Assembly (NCBI GenBank): GCA_902798615.1
Contig: CADBXL010000039.1
Span: forward strand, 1 to 49,539
Direction: 5' to 3'
Length of the DNA stretch: 49,539 nucleotides
From: an uncultured Bacteroidales bacterium
GTDB lineage: Bacteria; Bacteroidota; Bacteroidia; Bacteroidales; Bacteroidaceae
The notes beneath the pieces were generated by a model. That model was not told the origin of the DNA. It made no database searches and saw only the letters and a program-made list of their open reading frames with translations. Every line of letters starts with the position of its first letter. Within the stretch, counting starts at the first letter, position 1. Below are positions 7,166 through 17,299 of the stretch, in pieces. The position numbers and the translations under genes are program-made.

Positions 7166-8638
7166 ATGCAAAGAAGACTTACAACTCCTACCAAGGTAGG
7201 AAACATAATAATAGGTGGAGATGCCCCAATCAGAGTGCAATCCATGAACACCACCAATACCAATGATACGGAGGCTTGTGTGGCACAGGCAAAGCGTATC
7301 ATTGATGCTGGAGGTGAACTTGTACGTCTGACCACCCAAGGCTCTCGTGAGGCTGAGAATATGAAGAATATCTCCGCAGCATTGAAGGCTGAGGGATATA
7401 TGACACCACTCGTGGCCGATGTTCACTTCAACGCTAACGTGGCTGATGTGGCAGCCCTCTATTGCGAGAAAGTGCGTGTGAACCCAGGTAACTATGTGGA
7501 TCCTGCTCGTGTGTTCAAGAAACTGGAATACACAGACGAGGAATACGCTCAGGAGGTGCAGAAAATTCGTGATCGCTTCGTGCCTTTCCTTAATATCTGC
7601 AAGGAGCACAACACAGCTGTACGTATTGGCGTAAACCACGGCTCTCTCTCCGACCGTATCATGTCACGCTACGGCGATACCCCTGCCGGTATCGTAGAGT
7701 CTTGTCTTGAGTTCCTTCGCATCTGTCGTGATGAGAATTTCCAGAACGTGGTCATCAGCATCAAGGCAAGCAACACAGTTGTTATGGTACAGTCTGTCCG
7801 CTTGCTAGTTGAGAAGATGAACGAGGAAGATATGCACTACCCTCTCCATCTTGGTGTTACAGAGGCAGGTGAAGGTGAGGACGGACGTATCAAATCTGCT
7901 GTCGGCATAGGAGCACTTCTTACTGAAGGCATAGGAGATACTATCCGCGTAAGCCTTTCTGAAGAGCCAGAGTGTGAGATTCCTGTTGCCAAGAAACTCG
8001 TATCATTCATTCCAGAATGTGCCGAGAAGCGCGAGAACGCACGTATCGAAAACGGCACTCTCTACCTCGACTTCAACGAGTCTTCCCTTGAAGACCTTCA
8101 GCTCAAGGCTGCTATGACCGCAGGAGCCCTACTCATCGACGGTAAGGCAAAGGATTTGGTGATTAAAAACACACCGGTCTCTCCCCCCGCTTTACACATA
8201 CTCGAAGATACTCAATCTTCGACTTCCCTCCGTAGGGAGGGAGCCGGAGCACTAGAAAAAAGTCTCCCTACGCAGGGAGATTTAGAGGGTCTTTCCGACA
8301 GCATCCTTCAGGCTGCTCGTGTTAAGTTCACCAAGACAGAGTATATCTCATGTCCTGGATGTGGAAGAACTCTCTACGACCTCCAAGGCACAATAGCACG
8401 TATCAAGGCGGCTATCAAGGCAAAGTCTGCAGAGAATCCACGCTTTGCAACTCTCAAAATCGGCATCATGGGCTGTATCGTTAACGGTCCGGGAGAAATG
8501 GCTGATGCCGACTACGGCTATGTAGGTGCAGGTCCAGGTAAGATTTCCCTCTACAAAAACAAGGTTTGTGTGGAGAAGTCAATTCCAGAGGCAAATGCCG
8601 TGGAGAAGTTGATTGAGTTTATTGAAAACGATAAGTAA
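7166..8638 (+). CDS. ispG: 4-hydroxy-3-methylbut-2-enyl diphosphate synthase with repeat-derived insert
   Basis: 490 residues. The N-terminal TIM-barrel part (IRVQSMNTTNT, LVRLTTQGSREA, VADVHFNANVA, RIGVNHGSLS) is followed by a linker domain (LQLKAAMTAGALLIDG). The C-terminal iron-sulfur domain has CPGCGRTL and GCIVNGPGEMADADYGYVG, holding the three cysteine ligands. It makes HMBPP from MEcPP in the MEP isoprenoid pathway. Residues of about 337-374 (8172-8288) are encoded by sequence matching the C-rich intergenic modules. The insert keeps frame and lies in a loop between the linker domain and the iron-sulfur domain, so function is probably retained. Confidence 0.93.
   Translation: MQRRLTTPTKVGNIIIGGDAPIRVQSMNTTNTNDTEACVAQAKRIIDAGGELVRLTTQGSREAENMKNISAALKAEGYMTPLVADVHFNANVADVAALYCEKVRVNPGNYVDPARVFKKLEYTDEEYAQEVQKIRDRFVPFLNICKEHNTAVRIGVNHGSLSDRIMSRYGDTPAGIVESCLEFLRICRDENFQNVVISIKASNTVVMVQSVRLLVEKMNEEDMHYPLHLGVTEAGEGEDGRIKSAVGIGALLTEGIGDTIRVSLSEEPECEIPVAKKLVSFIPECAEKRENARIENGTLYLDFNESSLEDLQLKAAMTAGALLIDGKAKDLVIKNTPVSPPALHILEDTQSSTSLRREGAGALEKSLPTQGDLEGLSDSILQAARVKFTKTEYISCPGCGRTLYDLQGTIARIKAAIKAKSAENPRFATLKIGIMGCIVNGPGEMADADYGYVGAGPGKISLYKNKVCVEKSIPEANAVEKLIEFIENDK
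8172..8290. repeat. C-rich palindromic module inserted in frame in ispG
   Basis: It contains TCTCTCCCCCCGC, then CACATACTCGAAGAT with a complementary ATCTTCG, CTTCCCTCCGTAGGGAGGGA, and CTCCCTACGCAGGGAG. This matches in order the module at 1200-1364. It codes for a segment with SLRREGAG and KSLPTQGDLEG, unlike the surrounding conserved IspG sequence. Confidence 0.85.
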
Positions 8639-8815
8639 AGACCCACCCCCAAGCCCCTCCCATAAAGGGAGGGGAGTAGATATGCTCTTCAAATCAAGGG
8701 GAAGGTCTTTTCCATAGAATAATAATAACAATTTTATCCCCGCCAACCACCTCTGCGGGACAAATACATACTACTCCCCTCCATTTATGGGAGGGGCAAG
8801 GGGGTGGGTCTTTTA
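8639..8815. repeat. C-rich inverted-repeat module, ispG-pyrE gap
   Basis: The left arm (8640-8676) has ACCCACCCCCAAGCCCCTCC. The right arm (8772-8812) has GGGAGGGGCAAGGGGGTGGG and is its complement. The spacer includes CCCCGCCAACCACCT with a nearby GCGGGA, shared with the module at 9454-9611. The right arm ends two to six bases before the pyrE ATG. Confidence 0.88.
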
Positions 8816-8817
8816 AT

Positions 8818-9453
8818 ATGGAATTATCAGTATCAAACGCATTCGCAGAGAAACTGCTCGCCGTTAAGGCAATCAAGCTTCAGCCTAACGATCCATTCAC
8901 ATGGGCATCTGGCTGGAAGTCACCTATCTACACCGACAACCGCAAGACTCTTGCCTATCCAGAGCTTCGCTCTTTCGTTAAGCAGGAACTTGTTCACCTC
9001 GTACACACCGAGTTCCCAGAGGCAACAGCCGTAGCAGGCGTGGCAACAGGCGCTATCGCACAGGGTGCATTGGTAGCCGATGAGCTCCTTCTCCCTTACT
9101 GCTATGTTCGTCCAAAGCCAAAGGATCACGGTATGGGCAACCAGATTGAGGGTACCATCCCAGAGGGTGCAAAGGTTGTTGTCATCGAGGACCTTATCTC
9201 AACAGGCGGTTCTTCACTCAAGGCTGTTGATGCTCTTCGCAAGGCAGGTTTCGAGGTTGTGGGCATGGTAGCAAGCTACACCTACGGTTTCCCTGTTGCC
9301 GAGCAGGCATTCAAGGAGGCTGGTGTCCGTCTCGTCACTCTCTCTGACTACGAGCACACCACAGCCATCGCAGCAAAGACAGGCTATATCAAGGAAGAAG
9401 ACCTCGCTGTTCTCGCTGAGTGGCGTAAGTCTCCAGAAACATGGAAGCAGTAA
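8818..9453 (+). CDS. pyrE: Orotate phosphoribosyltransferase
   Basis: 211 residues. The PRPP-binding motif VVVIEDLISTGGSSLKAVDA (about residues 120-139) and an N-terminal FTWASGWKSPIYTDNR that fits the orotate-binding side identify the enzyme. It joins orotate and PRPP to give OMP in pyrimidine synthesis. It is flanked on both sides by near-identical C-rich inverted-repeat modules. The start at 8818 is fixed by the family N-terminus; the region upstream of the ATG is the arm of the repeat. Confidence 0.96.
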   Translation: MELSVSNAFAEKLLAVKAIKLQPNDPFTWASGWKSPIYTDNRKTLAYPELRSFVKQELVHLVHTEFPEATAVAGVATGAIAQGALVADELLLPYCYVRPKPKDHGMGNQIEGTIPEGAKVVVIEDLISTGGSSLKAVDALRKAGFEVVGMVASYTYGFPVAEQAFKEAGVRLVTLSDYEHTTAIAAKTGYIKEEDLAVLAEWRKSPETWKQ

Positions 9454-9611
9454 AGAGACCCACCCCTGCCCCCTCCCATAAAGGGAGGGGAATAGATACA
9501 TTATATCTCTAAAAGGGTGAGCCTTCAATACAAACAATCCCCGTCAACCACCTCAACGGGAAATACATACTACTCCCCTCCCTTTATGGGAGGGGCAAGG
9601 GGGTGGGTCTA
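9454..9611. repeat. C-rich inverted-repeat module, pyrE-SRPBCC gap
   Basis: The arms are 9455-9492 and 9570-9610, with the same arm sequence as the module at 8639-8815. The shared spacer core is CCCCGTCAACCACCT, a complementary ACGGG and AAATACATACTACTCCCC. The right arm ends 3 bases before the next ATG (9614). Confidence 0.88.
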
Positions 9612-9613
9612 AT

Positions 9614-10078
9614 ATGTCAAAATACGAAAGTCAGATAAAGATGCTCAACGCACCTGTTGAGCGTGTATATGCAACGCTGAGCAACCTTGAGAACTTCCGT
9701 CCTATTCTCGAAAATGCAGCCAACAACCCAATGGTGGCAGAGAAGATGAAGGAAGCAGGACAGGATCCCTCACAGCTCGAAAAGCTCAAGGAGGTAGAAC
9801 TCTCAGCCGACCGCATCGCTATCCCTGCACCAATGATAGGCACTATTGCCCTTAGCATCATAGAGCGCGAGGAAAACAAATGTATCAAATTCGCCACAGA
9901 GCAGTCACCTGTAGATGCTAATCTCTGGATTCAGGTACTGCCAGTAAGCACAGGCGGTTCAAAGATGCGCCTCACACTCAAGGCCGACCTCAACATGATG
10001 ATGAAGATGATGATTGGCAAGAAACTTGAGGAGGGTATCGACAAGTTCGCCGATATGCTCGCCATGCTGCCATACTAA
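9614..10078 (+). CDS. SRPBCC-superfamily (START-like) small protein
   Basis: 154 residues. It starts MSKYESQIKMLNAPVERVYATLSNLENF, the typical first strand and helix of SRPBCC ligand-binding folds, and ends with a long amphipathic helix (GKKLEEGIDKFADMLAMLPY). There is no signal peptide or membrane segment, so it is cytosolic. Proteins of this type bind hydrophobic ligands or act as cyclases; no ligand can be named. Its conserved position beside pyrE might hint at a housekeeping role, but this is inference. An inverted repeat begins at the stop codon. Confidence 0.75.
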   Translation: MSKYESQIKMLNAPVERVYATLSNLENFRPILENAANNPMVAEKMKEAGQDPSQLEKLKEVELSADRIAIPAPMIGTIALSIIEREENKCIKFATEQSPVDANLWIQVLPVSTGGSKMRLTLKADLNMMMKMMIGKKLEEGIDKFADMLAMLPY

Positions 10079-10193
10079 AGTGAAGAGTGAAGAACTAAGA
10101 GTGAAGAATTTAAGTTTGTATTGCAGTTTATAAGCATTAACAGCCTTTTCGCTATAAAGGTAATTCAAATTCTTCACTCTTAACTCTTCACTT
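10079..10193. repeat. Inverted-repeat module of the AGTGAAGAG type
   Basis: The left arm (10079-10112) is made of AGTGAAGAG/AGTGAAGAATT words. The right arm (10165-10193) is its complement (AATTCTTCACTC, AACTCTTCACTT). A roughly 50-base spacer lies between them. It has the same layout as the C-rich modules but unrelated sequence. Confidence 0.8.
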
Positions 10194-10216
10194 CCAACTT
10201 GAGCCATGCGAAAGTT

Positions 10217-10499
10217 GGTGTAATACTATTTTTCAAAAAGTTTTTAATGCCGAGTATTACGCCTTTGTTGGTTTGAGTACTTTAAATAACTGTATATCAA
10301 TTCGTTTACTTTGATGTAATACCCCCGAAAGTATTACACCAGTATTACACCAAATCCCCCCAAATGGTGTAATACTTTCAAGGGTATTACACCGCATCTA
10401 ACGCTCTGATAATCAACAAAAATACTGTTCAGAATAGCAAAAGGTGTAATACTCACTCTAAAAACTTTTTGATTTTTTTCTTTGAAAGGGTATTACACC
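10217..10499. repeat. Cluster of nine GGTGTAATACT words in both orientations
   Basis: Direct copies are at 10217, 10313 (variant), 10366 and 10443. Inverted copies are at 10253 (variant), 10330, 10341, 10383 and 10489. Two inverted copies are exactly 11 bases apart (10330 and 10341). The copies at 10341 and 10366 form a perfect hairpin. No gene is present. Confidence 0.85.
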
Positions 10500-10516
10500 A
10501 ACCTATTGCATCCGTC

Positions 10517-10615
10517 TTGCCTTCGCTCTCCCTTCGCTATACCTTCGCTTTAGGTTCGCTTTCCCGATTGGAGCTGGAACGGATTTAGAACGGTTTTATA
10601 ACGGAGGTGAAACGG
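10517..10615. repeat. 11-bp-period dyad array, CTTCGCT / AACGG family
   Basis: Nine consecutive 11-base units: four ending in TTCGCT (10517, 10528, 10539, 10550), a centre TTCCCGATTGG, then four ending in AACGG (10572, 10583, 10594, 10605). It follows directly after the GGTGTAATACT cluster. Confidence 0.8.
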
Positions 10616-10729
10616 ACCTGAGGTTAAAGCAGAATTTTGGGATTTCATTATTATGAAAACGAAAAGAAAATACTCTTCCTTTTCGTCTATGATATAGAAT
10701 TATAGTCAGAATCCCATAATGTTAATTAA

Positions 10730-12880
<2,151 letters not shown>

Positions 12881-12901
12881 TCTTCTCAGCGAGAAGATTA
12901 C

Positions 12902-13013
12902 ATGAAAAATGAACAATGAAAAATTATAAAATACAAGTTACACTTTTTAGGGTAACGGCAATACACAGAAATGCTAATCCGTATTTTTTAATTTTTCATT
13001 GTTCATTTTTCAT
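12902..13013. repeat. Inverted-repeat module of the ATGAAAAATGAACAATG type
   Basis: The left arm (12902-12926) and right arm (12989-13013) are perfect 25-base complements made of ATGAAAAATGAA-like words. They enclose about 62 bases. It lies between the esterase and the sulfhydrylase gene. Confidence 0.85.
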
Positions 13014-13029
13014 TTATTATGTAATTTAA

Positions 13030-13061
13030 TTTGGTGTTTTCCCCAAAAATATGTACCTTTG
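13030..13061 (+). promoter_or_regulatory. Promoter of the O-acetylhomoserine sulfhydrylase gene
   Basis: TTTG (13030-13033), a 20-base gap and TACCTTTG (13054-13061). Confidence 0.8.
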
Positions 13062-13101
13062 CAACTCATAAAACAAAAAGAATAAAGAAAGAAAAACAAG
13101 A

Positions 13102-14379
13102 ATGAAGAAAAATCTCGAGACAATTTGTATTCATGGCGGATGGAAAGCCACTAAAGGAGAACCTCAGCAGTTACCAATCTATCAGAGTACTACATTCAAG
13201 TATGATACCAGCGACCAAATGGCTCGCCTGTTCGATTTGAAGGACAGCGGCTATTTCTATACCCGTCTGGCAAACCCAACCAACGATGCTGTCGCAAAGA
13301 AGATTGCGGCTCTCGAAGGCGGTGTAGGTGCAGTACTTACAAGCTCTGGTCAGGCGGCCAACTTCTACGCTATCTTCAACATCTGTGAGGCAGGTGACCA
13401 TTTCATCACCTCAAACAACATCTATGGCGGTACATACAACCTCTTCGGTGTTACCTTGAAGAAGCTCGGCATAGAGTGCACCTTCATTGACCCAGACTGG
13501 GATGATGAGCGTATTGAGAAGGAGTTCCGTCCTAATACAAAGTGTTTCTTCGGTGAGACAATCTCAAACCCAGGCGGTAACGTATTCGATATAGAGCGAT
13601 TTGCAAAGATGGCTCACAAGCATGGTGTGCCTCTCGTCGTAGATAACACCTTTGCTACTCCTATCAACTGCCGCCCATTCGAGTGGGGCTGCGATATCGT
13701 TACCCACTCTACCACAAAGTATATGGACGGTCACGCTACTCAGGTAGGCGGTTGTGTGGTTGATTCAGGCAACTTCGACTGGGATGCACATAGCGACAAG
13801 TTCCCTGGTCTTACCACTCCTGACGAGTCATATCACGGAATAGTATATACTAAGGCATTTGGCAAAGCTGCTTACTGCACCAAGCTCGTAACCCAGCTTA
13901 TGCGTGACCTCGGCAGCATCCCTGCACCACAGAACTCATTCCTCCTGAACCTCGGTCTTGAGACTCTTGCCCTTCGTATGCGTCAGCATTGTGCTAATGC
14001 CCAGAAGGTGGCAGAATGGCTTGAGAAGAACGAGAAGGTGGGCTGGATAAACTATGCAGGACTGCCATCAAACAAGAACTATGCTCTTGCCCAGAAGTAT
14101 ATGCCAAACGGCACTTGCGGTGTTATCGCATTCGGCCTGAACGGTACTCGTGAGGAAGCAATCAAGTTCATGGATAACCTTGAGTTCATCTCAATCGTTA
14201 CCCACGTGGCTGATGCTCGCACCTGCGTACTGCATCCAGCAAGCCACACACACCGTCAGCTTTCTGAGGAGCAGTTGCGTGAGGCAGGCATAGCACCAGA
14301 CCTTGTACGTTTGTCAGTAGGTATTGAGAATGCTGAGGATATCATTGCAGACCTCGAGCAGGCAATGGCTAAGATGTAA
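13102..14379 (+). CDS. metY: O-acetylhomoserine sulfhydrylase (PLP-dependent)
   Basis: 425 residues of the Cys/Met-metabolism PLP family. It has the N-terminal TICIHGGWK and PIYQSTTF, YTRLANPT, the SSGQAANFYA segment, VDNTFATP and the PLP lysine in HSTTKYMDGH. The long C-terminal part with RTCVLHPASHTHRQL and VRLSVGIEN is typical of the roughly 425-residue MetY group rather than the shorter MetB/MetC group. It makes homocysteine from O-acetylhomoserine and sulfide in the cytosol. It has its own promoter, and the RNase H gene follows 11 bases after its stop. Confidence 0.92.
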   Translation: MKKNLETICIHGGWKATKGEPQQLPIYQSTTFKYDTSDQMARLFDLKDSGYFYTRLANPTNDAVAKKIAALEGGVGAVLTSSGQAANFYAIFNICEAGDHFITSNNIYGGTYNLFGVTLKKLGIECTFIDPDWDDERIEKEFRPNTKCFFGETISNPGGNVFDIERFAKMAHKHGVPLVVDNTFATPINCRPFEWGCDIVTHSTTKYMDGHATQVGGCVVDSGNFDWDAHSDKFPGLTTPDESYHGIVYTKAFGKAAYCTKLVTQLMRDLGSIPAPQNSFLLNLGLETLALRMRQHCANAQKVAEWLEKNEKVGWINYAGLPSNKNYALAQKYMPNGTCGVIAFGLNGTREEAIKFMDNLEFISIVTHVADARTCVLHPASHTHRQLSEEQLREAGIAPDLVRLSVGIENAEDIIADLEQAMAKM

Positions 14380-14390
14380 AGACTACCAAT

Positions 14391-15098
14391 TTGGCAAAGC
14401 AGAAATATTATGTAGTATGGAACGGACCGTCTCCTGGCGTGTATTCCTCTTGGGAAGCATGTCAGGAGGCGGTCAGTGGCGTTTCAGGGGCTAAGTATAA
14501 GTCGTTCAAGTCGCAGGCAGAGGCAGAGGATGCCTTTGAGATGGGAGAAGAGGCTTATGAAGAGGCTAAGGCTTGTGATGATAGAACTTCTAACAACTCT
14601 AGCAAGTCTGGCAACTCTGGAAATTCCGGCTCTTCTTGCGACACCTCCAAGCCTATCCGCCCAGCCTACAACCCGGCAAAGCTTCCTGCAGAAGCAATCC
14701 GCGAGGCAATAGCCGTGGATGCAGCCTGTTCGGGCAATCCAGGTGCAATGGAATATCGCGGAGTATATCTCGCTGACGGCAAGGAGATATTCCACTATGG
14801 ACCTGTTCATGGCACAAACAACATTGGCGAATTCCTTGCCATTGTTCATGGTCTTGCCCTGCTCAAGCAGAAAGGTCTTGACAACATGCCGATATATAGC
14901 GATTCGGTCAACGCACAGCTATGGGTAAGAAAACATCATTGCAAGACAACCCTTGTCCGTAATGACCAGACAGAGAAACTGTATCAGATGATAGAAAGGG
15001 CTGAAGCGTGGCTGAGAAACAACACGTATAAGAACCCTATAATCAAATGGCAAACCGATAAATGGGGCGAAATTCCAGCTGATTTCGGGAGAAAATAG
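14391..15098 (+). CDS. Viroplasmin-domain ribonuclease H family protein
   Basis: 235 residues. The N-terminal domain (AKQKYYVVWNGPSPGVYSSWEAC, about residues 1-50) is the caulimovirus-VI/viroplasmin type that binds RNA-DNA hybrids. A Ser/Asn/Gly-rich linker (about 65-85) follows, then an RNase HI-like domain with the acidic set AVDAACSGNPG, NNIGEFLAIVHG, YSDSVNAQLW and a last Asp near ADFGRK. The start codon is TTG at 14391; no in-frame ATG lies nearby, and the next internal Met would remove the N-terminal domain. It is probably co-transcribed with metY. It cleaves RNA in hybrids, for example primers or R-loops. Confidence 0.87.
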   Translation: MAKQKYYVVWNGPSPGVYSSWEACQEAVSGVSGAKYKSFKSQAEAEDAFEMGEEAYEEAKACDDRTSNNSSKSGNSGNSGSSCDTSKPIRPAYNPAKLPAEAIREAIAVDAACSGNPGAMEYRGVYLADGKEIFHYGPVHGTNNIGEFLAIVHGLALLKQKGLDNMPIYSDSVNAQLWVRKHHCKTTLVRNDQTEKLYQMIERAEAWLRNNTYKNPIIKWQTDKWGEIPADFGRK

Positions 15099-15147
15099 GC
15101 CTATTTTGGTTAAAATTAAAGGTTTTTCAAAAAAAAATCGGGAAAAG

Positions 15148-15179
15148 TTTGATTTATATCAACCTTTTTATTATCTTTG
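15148..15179 (+). promoter_or_regulatory. Promoter upstream of the small-RNA/leader and the M6 protease
   Basis: TTTG (15148-15151), a 20-base gap and TATCTTTG (15172-15179). Confidence 0.8.
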
Positions 15180-15185
15180 CAAATG

Positions 15186-15359
15186 TTTTCCGGCATACCC
15201 AATCTGGTTTAACCTCTGAATACTATACTCTCACAAAATATTCTCACTATTAAGCTCCTAACAATACTGAACAATCTATTGTCGGTAAAACCATAACACT
15301 CATAAAGAGTGCTCAGATGGAACGGCACTTGTCATCCCGACAGTGCCGTTCTTTTATTT
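15186..15359 (+). ncRNA. Candidate small RNA or attenuated leader of the protease gene
   Basis: A consensus promoter and a strong intrinsic terminator bound about 170 bases with no gene of normal size. A small hairpin ACACTC/GAGTG (15297-15312) precedes the terminator. A 14-codon frame (ATG at 15317, TAA at 15359-15361, peptide MERHLSSRQCRSFI) overlaps the terminator stem. Start and end are estimates. It could be an independent small RNA or a leader that limits transcription of the protease, which starts 14 bases further on. Confidence 0.5.
15320..15359 (+). terminator. Intrinsic terminator before the M6 protease
   Basis: The stem GAACGGCACT / AGTGCCGTTC (15320-15329, 15342-15351) has a 12-base loop and is followed by TTTTATTT. 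Confidence 0.85.
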
Positions 15360-15373
15360 AATAAAGAACCTGA

Positions 15374-17050
15374 ATGCTTATGAAAAATTGCATCATACTT
15401 TCCATACTCTTATCTCTTGTTGCAATGACGTGCATCGCCATGCCAGCAAAGCGTGTAAGGCGTTCACTTACACTTGCCGACGGCACCATAGTCATGGCTA
15501 CACTCACCGGTGACGAGAACGGACACTGGTATGTTGACGATATGGGGAAGGTTCTCACAGAGGATAGCATAGGCATAGCTCACTACATCTCACAATATGA
15601 ACTTGATTCTCGCAAAAAGGCAAGGACAGAACGCATAACCGCACGTAACAATAGTAGGAAAGCCCGACTTGCCAAGGCGAAACAGATGTCATCATTTATA
15701 ACACGCGGCTCTGACGAAACCATCTACGAGGGCTTTACAGGTAAGAAGAATGGACTTGTCATACTCGTAAACTTCACCGACAAGAAATTCACCTTCACAC
15801 GCGATGATTTCAATGCCCTTGCCAATGAGAAAGGATATAGCCAAAACGGGGCACAGGGCAGCGTGAGCGACTATTTCAGAGAACAGTCATACGGTAAGTT
15901 TGAACTGGAGTTTAATGTAGTAGGTCCATACAATCTTGCACACGATATGAAATATTACGGCAAGAACGATGATAATGATGACGATATTCTTCCCGGAGAA
16001 ATGATCACCGAAGCTGTGAAACTCGCAGATAAGGATGTCAACTTTGCCGACTATGACTGGGATCGCGATGGAGAGGTGGATCAGGTATATGTCATATATG
16101 CCGGATATTCGGAAGAGCAAGGAGGTCCTGCCTATGCCATATATTCACATGAATGGGACCTTGCATCTGCAAAACACTATAAAAACGGAGGAAATGGCCC
16201 CGTTCTTCTTGACAATGTATGGATCAACACCTATGCGTGCAGCAGCGAATTGAAAGACTATAAAGGCAAGAAGATGAATGGCATAGGAACAATGTGCCAT
16301 GAGTTTAGCCATTGCCTCGGCTTGCCGGATTTATACGACACAGATAACGGCAATAATTTCGGCATGCGAACATGGTCGATAATGGATTATGGCTCATACA
16401 ACGGTGACGGTCATCGTCCATGCGGATATACCTCATACGAGCGTTGGGTAGCCGGATGGCTTGAACCAGTCGAGCTATCTGCCAACACCGACGTTAGCGA
16501 TATGAAGCCTATCACCCAAGAACCAGAGGCGTATGTTATATACAATGATGCAAACCACGATGAATACTACCTTCTGGAAAACCGTCAACTCACCTCATGG
16601 GATGACGCTAACGAGGGTCATGGACTGCTCATTCTGCATGTGGACTACGACAAAGAGGCTTGGGCTGACAATACGGTGAACAATAATCCCTCACATCAGC
16701 GTCTGACAGTCATACATGCTGACAACGATGCCCTCAACACCTCTTGTGCAGGAGACCCATATCCTGGCACGACAGGCAATAACTCATTTACTGATAACAG
16801 CATTCCATCTGCTAAGCTCTACAATGCAAACAAAGACGGAAAACTGTTTATGGGCAAACCGATAACCGATATCTCCGAAAATATTGACGGGACTATCAGT
16901 TTTAAGTTCTCCAATCCGAAAAACCCAACAGGCATAACCCAATACCAAGCTCATACCACTCAGAAGATATATAGCATCCACGGCCAGTATATGGGTACTG
17001 ACTTAAAGAAACTTCCTCAAGGAGTGTATAAGGTGAAAACGGAAAAATAA
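15374..17050 (+). CDS. Secreted M6-family metalloprotease
   Basis: 558 residues. The signal peptide is MLMKNCIILSILLSLVAMTCIA; an ATG two codons later (15380) is an alternative start. After a propeptide-like region (to about 115) the catalytic domain shows GLVILVNFTDKKF, SVSDYFREQSYGKFE and the zinc motif HEFSH followed by CLGLPDLYD and WSIMDYGSYNGDG. This is the immune-inhibitor-A/M6 arrangement. The C-terminus (TQKIYSIHGQYMGTDLKKLPQGVYKVK) is the short tail seen on secreted Prevotella proteins. It degrades extracellular protein. Its expression probably needs readthrough of the terminator at 15320-15359, unless a promoter has been missed. Confidence 0.92.
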   Translation: MLMKNCIILSILLSLVAMTCIAMPAKRVRRSLTLADGTIVMATLTGDENGHWYVDDMGKVLTEDSIGIAHYISQYELDSRKKARTERITARNNSRKARLAKAKQMSSFITRGSDETIYEGFTGKKNGLVILVNFTDKKFTFTRDDFNALANEKGYSQNGAQGSVSDYFREQSYGKFELEFNVVGPYNLAHDMKYYGKNDDNDDDILPGEMITEAVKLADKDVNFADYDWDRDGEVDQVYVIYAGYSEEQGGPAYAIYSHEWDLASAKHYKNGGNGPVLLDNVWINTYACSSELKDYKGKKMNGIGTMCHEFSHCLGLPDLYDTDNGNNFGMRTWSIMDYGSYNGDGHRPCGYTSYERWVAGWLEPVELSANTDVSDMKPITQEPEAYVIYNDANHDEYYLLENRQLTSWDDANEGHGLLILHVDYDKEAWADNTVNNNPSHQRLTVIHADNDALNTSCAGDPYPGTTGNNSFTDNSIPSAKLYNANKDGKLFMGKPITDISENIDGTISFKFSNPKNPTGITQYQAHTTQKIYSIHGQYMGTDLKKLPQGVYKVKTEK

Positions 17051-17098
17051 TTATTTAGAGGAAATAAAAATCTCGATCTATACGGTAAAAAAAATTAA

Positions 17099-17257
17099 TG
17101 CGGTGTTAAGGTTTAGCTCGACGGCCGAAGGGAGATTTGTCGAAGACCCACTGACCACAGGGAAGTAAAGTCAATGTGTTATTAACGCGATATTAGTGTG
17201 TTTTCACTCTGTGAGGAAACATTAATTGCCACGAATACACATTAATATCGCATTAAT
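17099..17257. repeat. 11-bp-period dyad array, ATTAAT family, interrupted copy
   Basis: It matches the array at 3119-3214 (ATGCGGT, GTGTTATTAAC, GCGATATTAGT, a central hairpin near 17202-17218, right arm to CGCATTAAT). About 64 bases containing CGGCCGAAGGGA are inserted after the first unit (about 17110-17174). Confidence 0.75.
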
Positions 17258-17299
17258 TTTTCAACAAATTCCCTGTATATTGTACTATGGTCATAGTTT

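Noticed and set aside
7166-8638. Frameshifted ispG
   Set aside because: The frame is continuous through the repeat-derived insert and all iron-sulfur motifs follow in frame.
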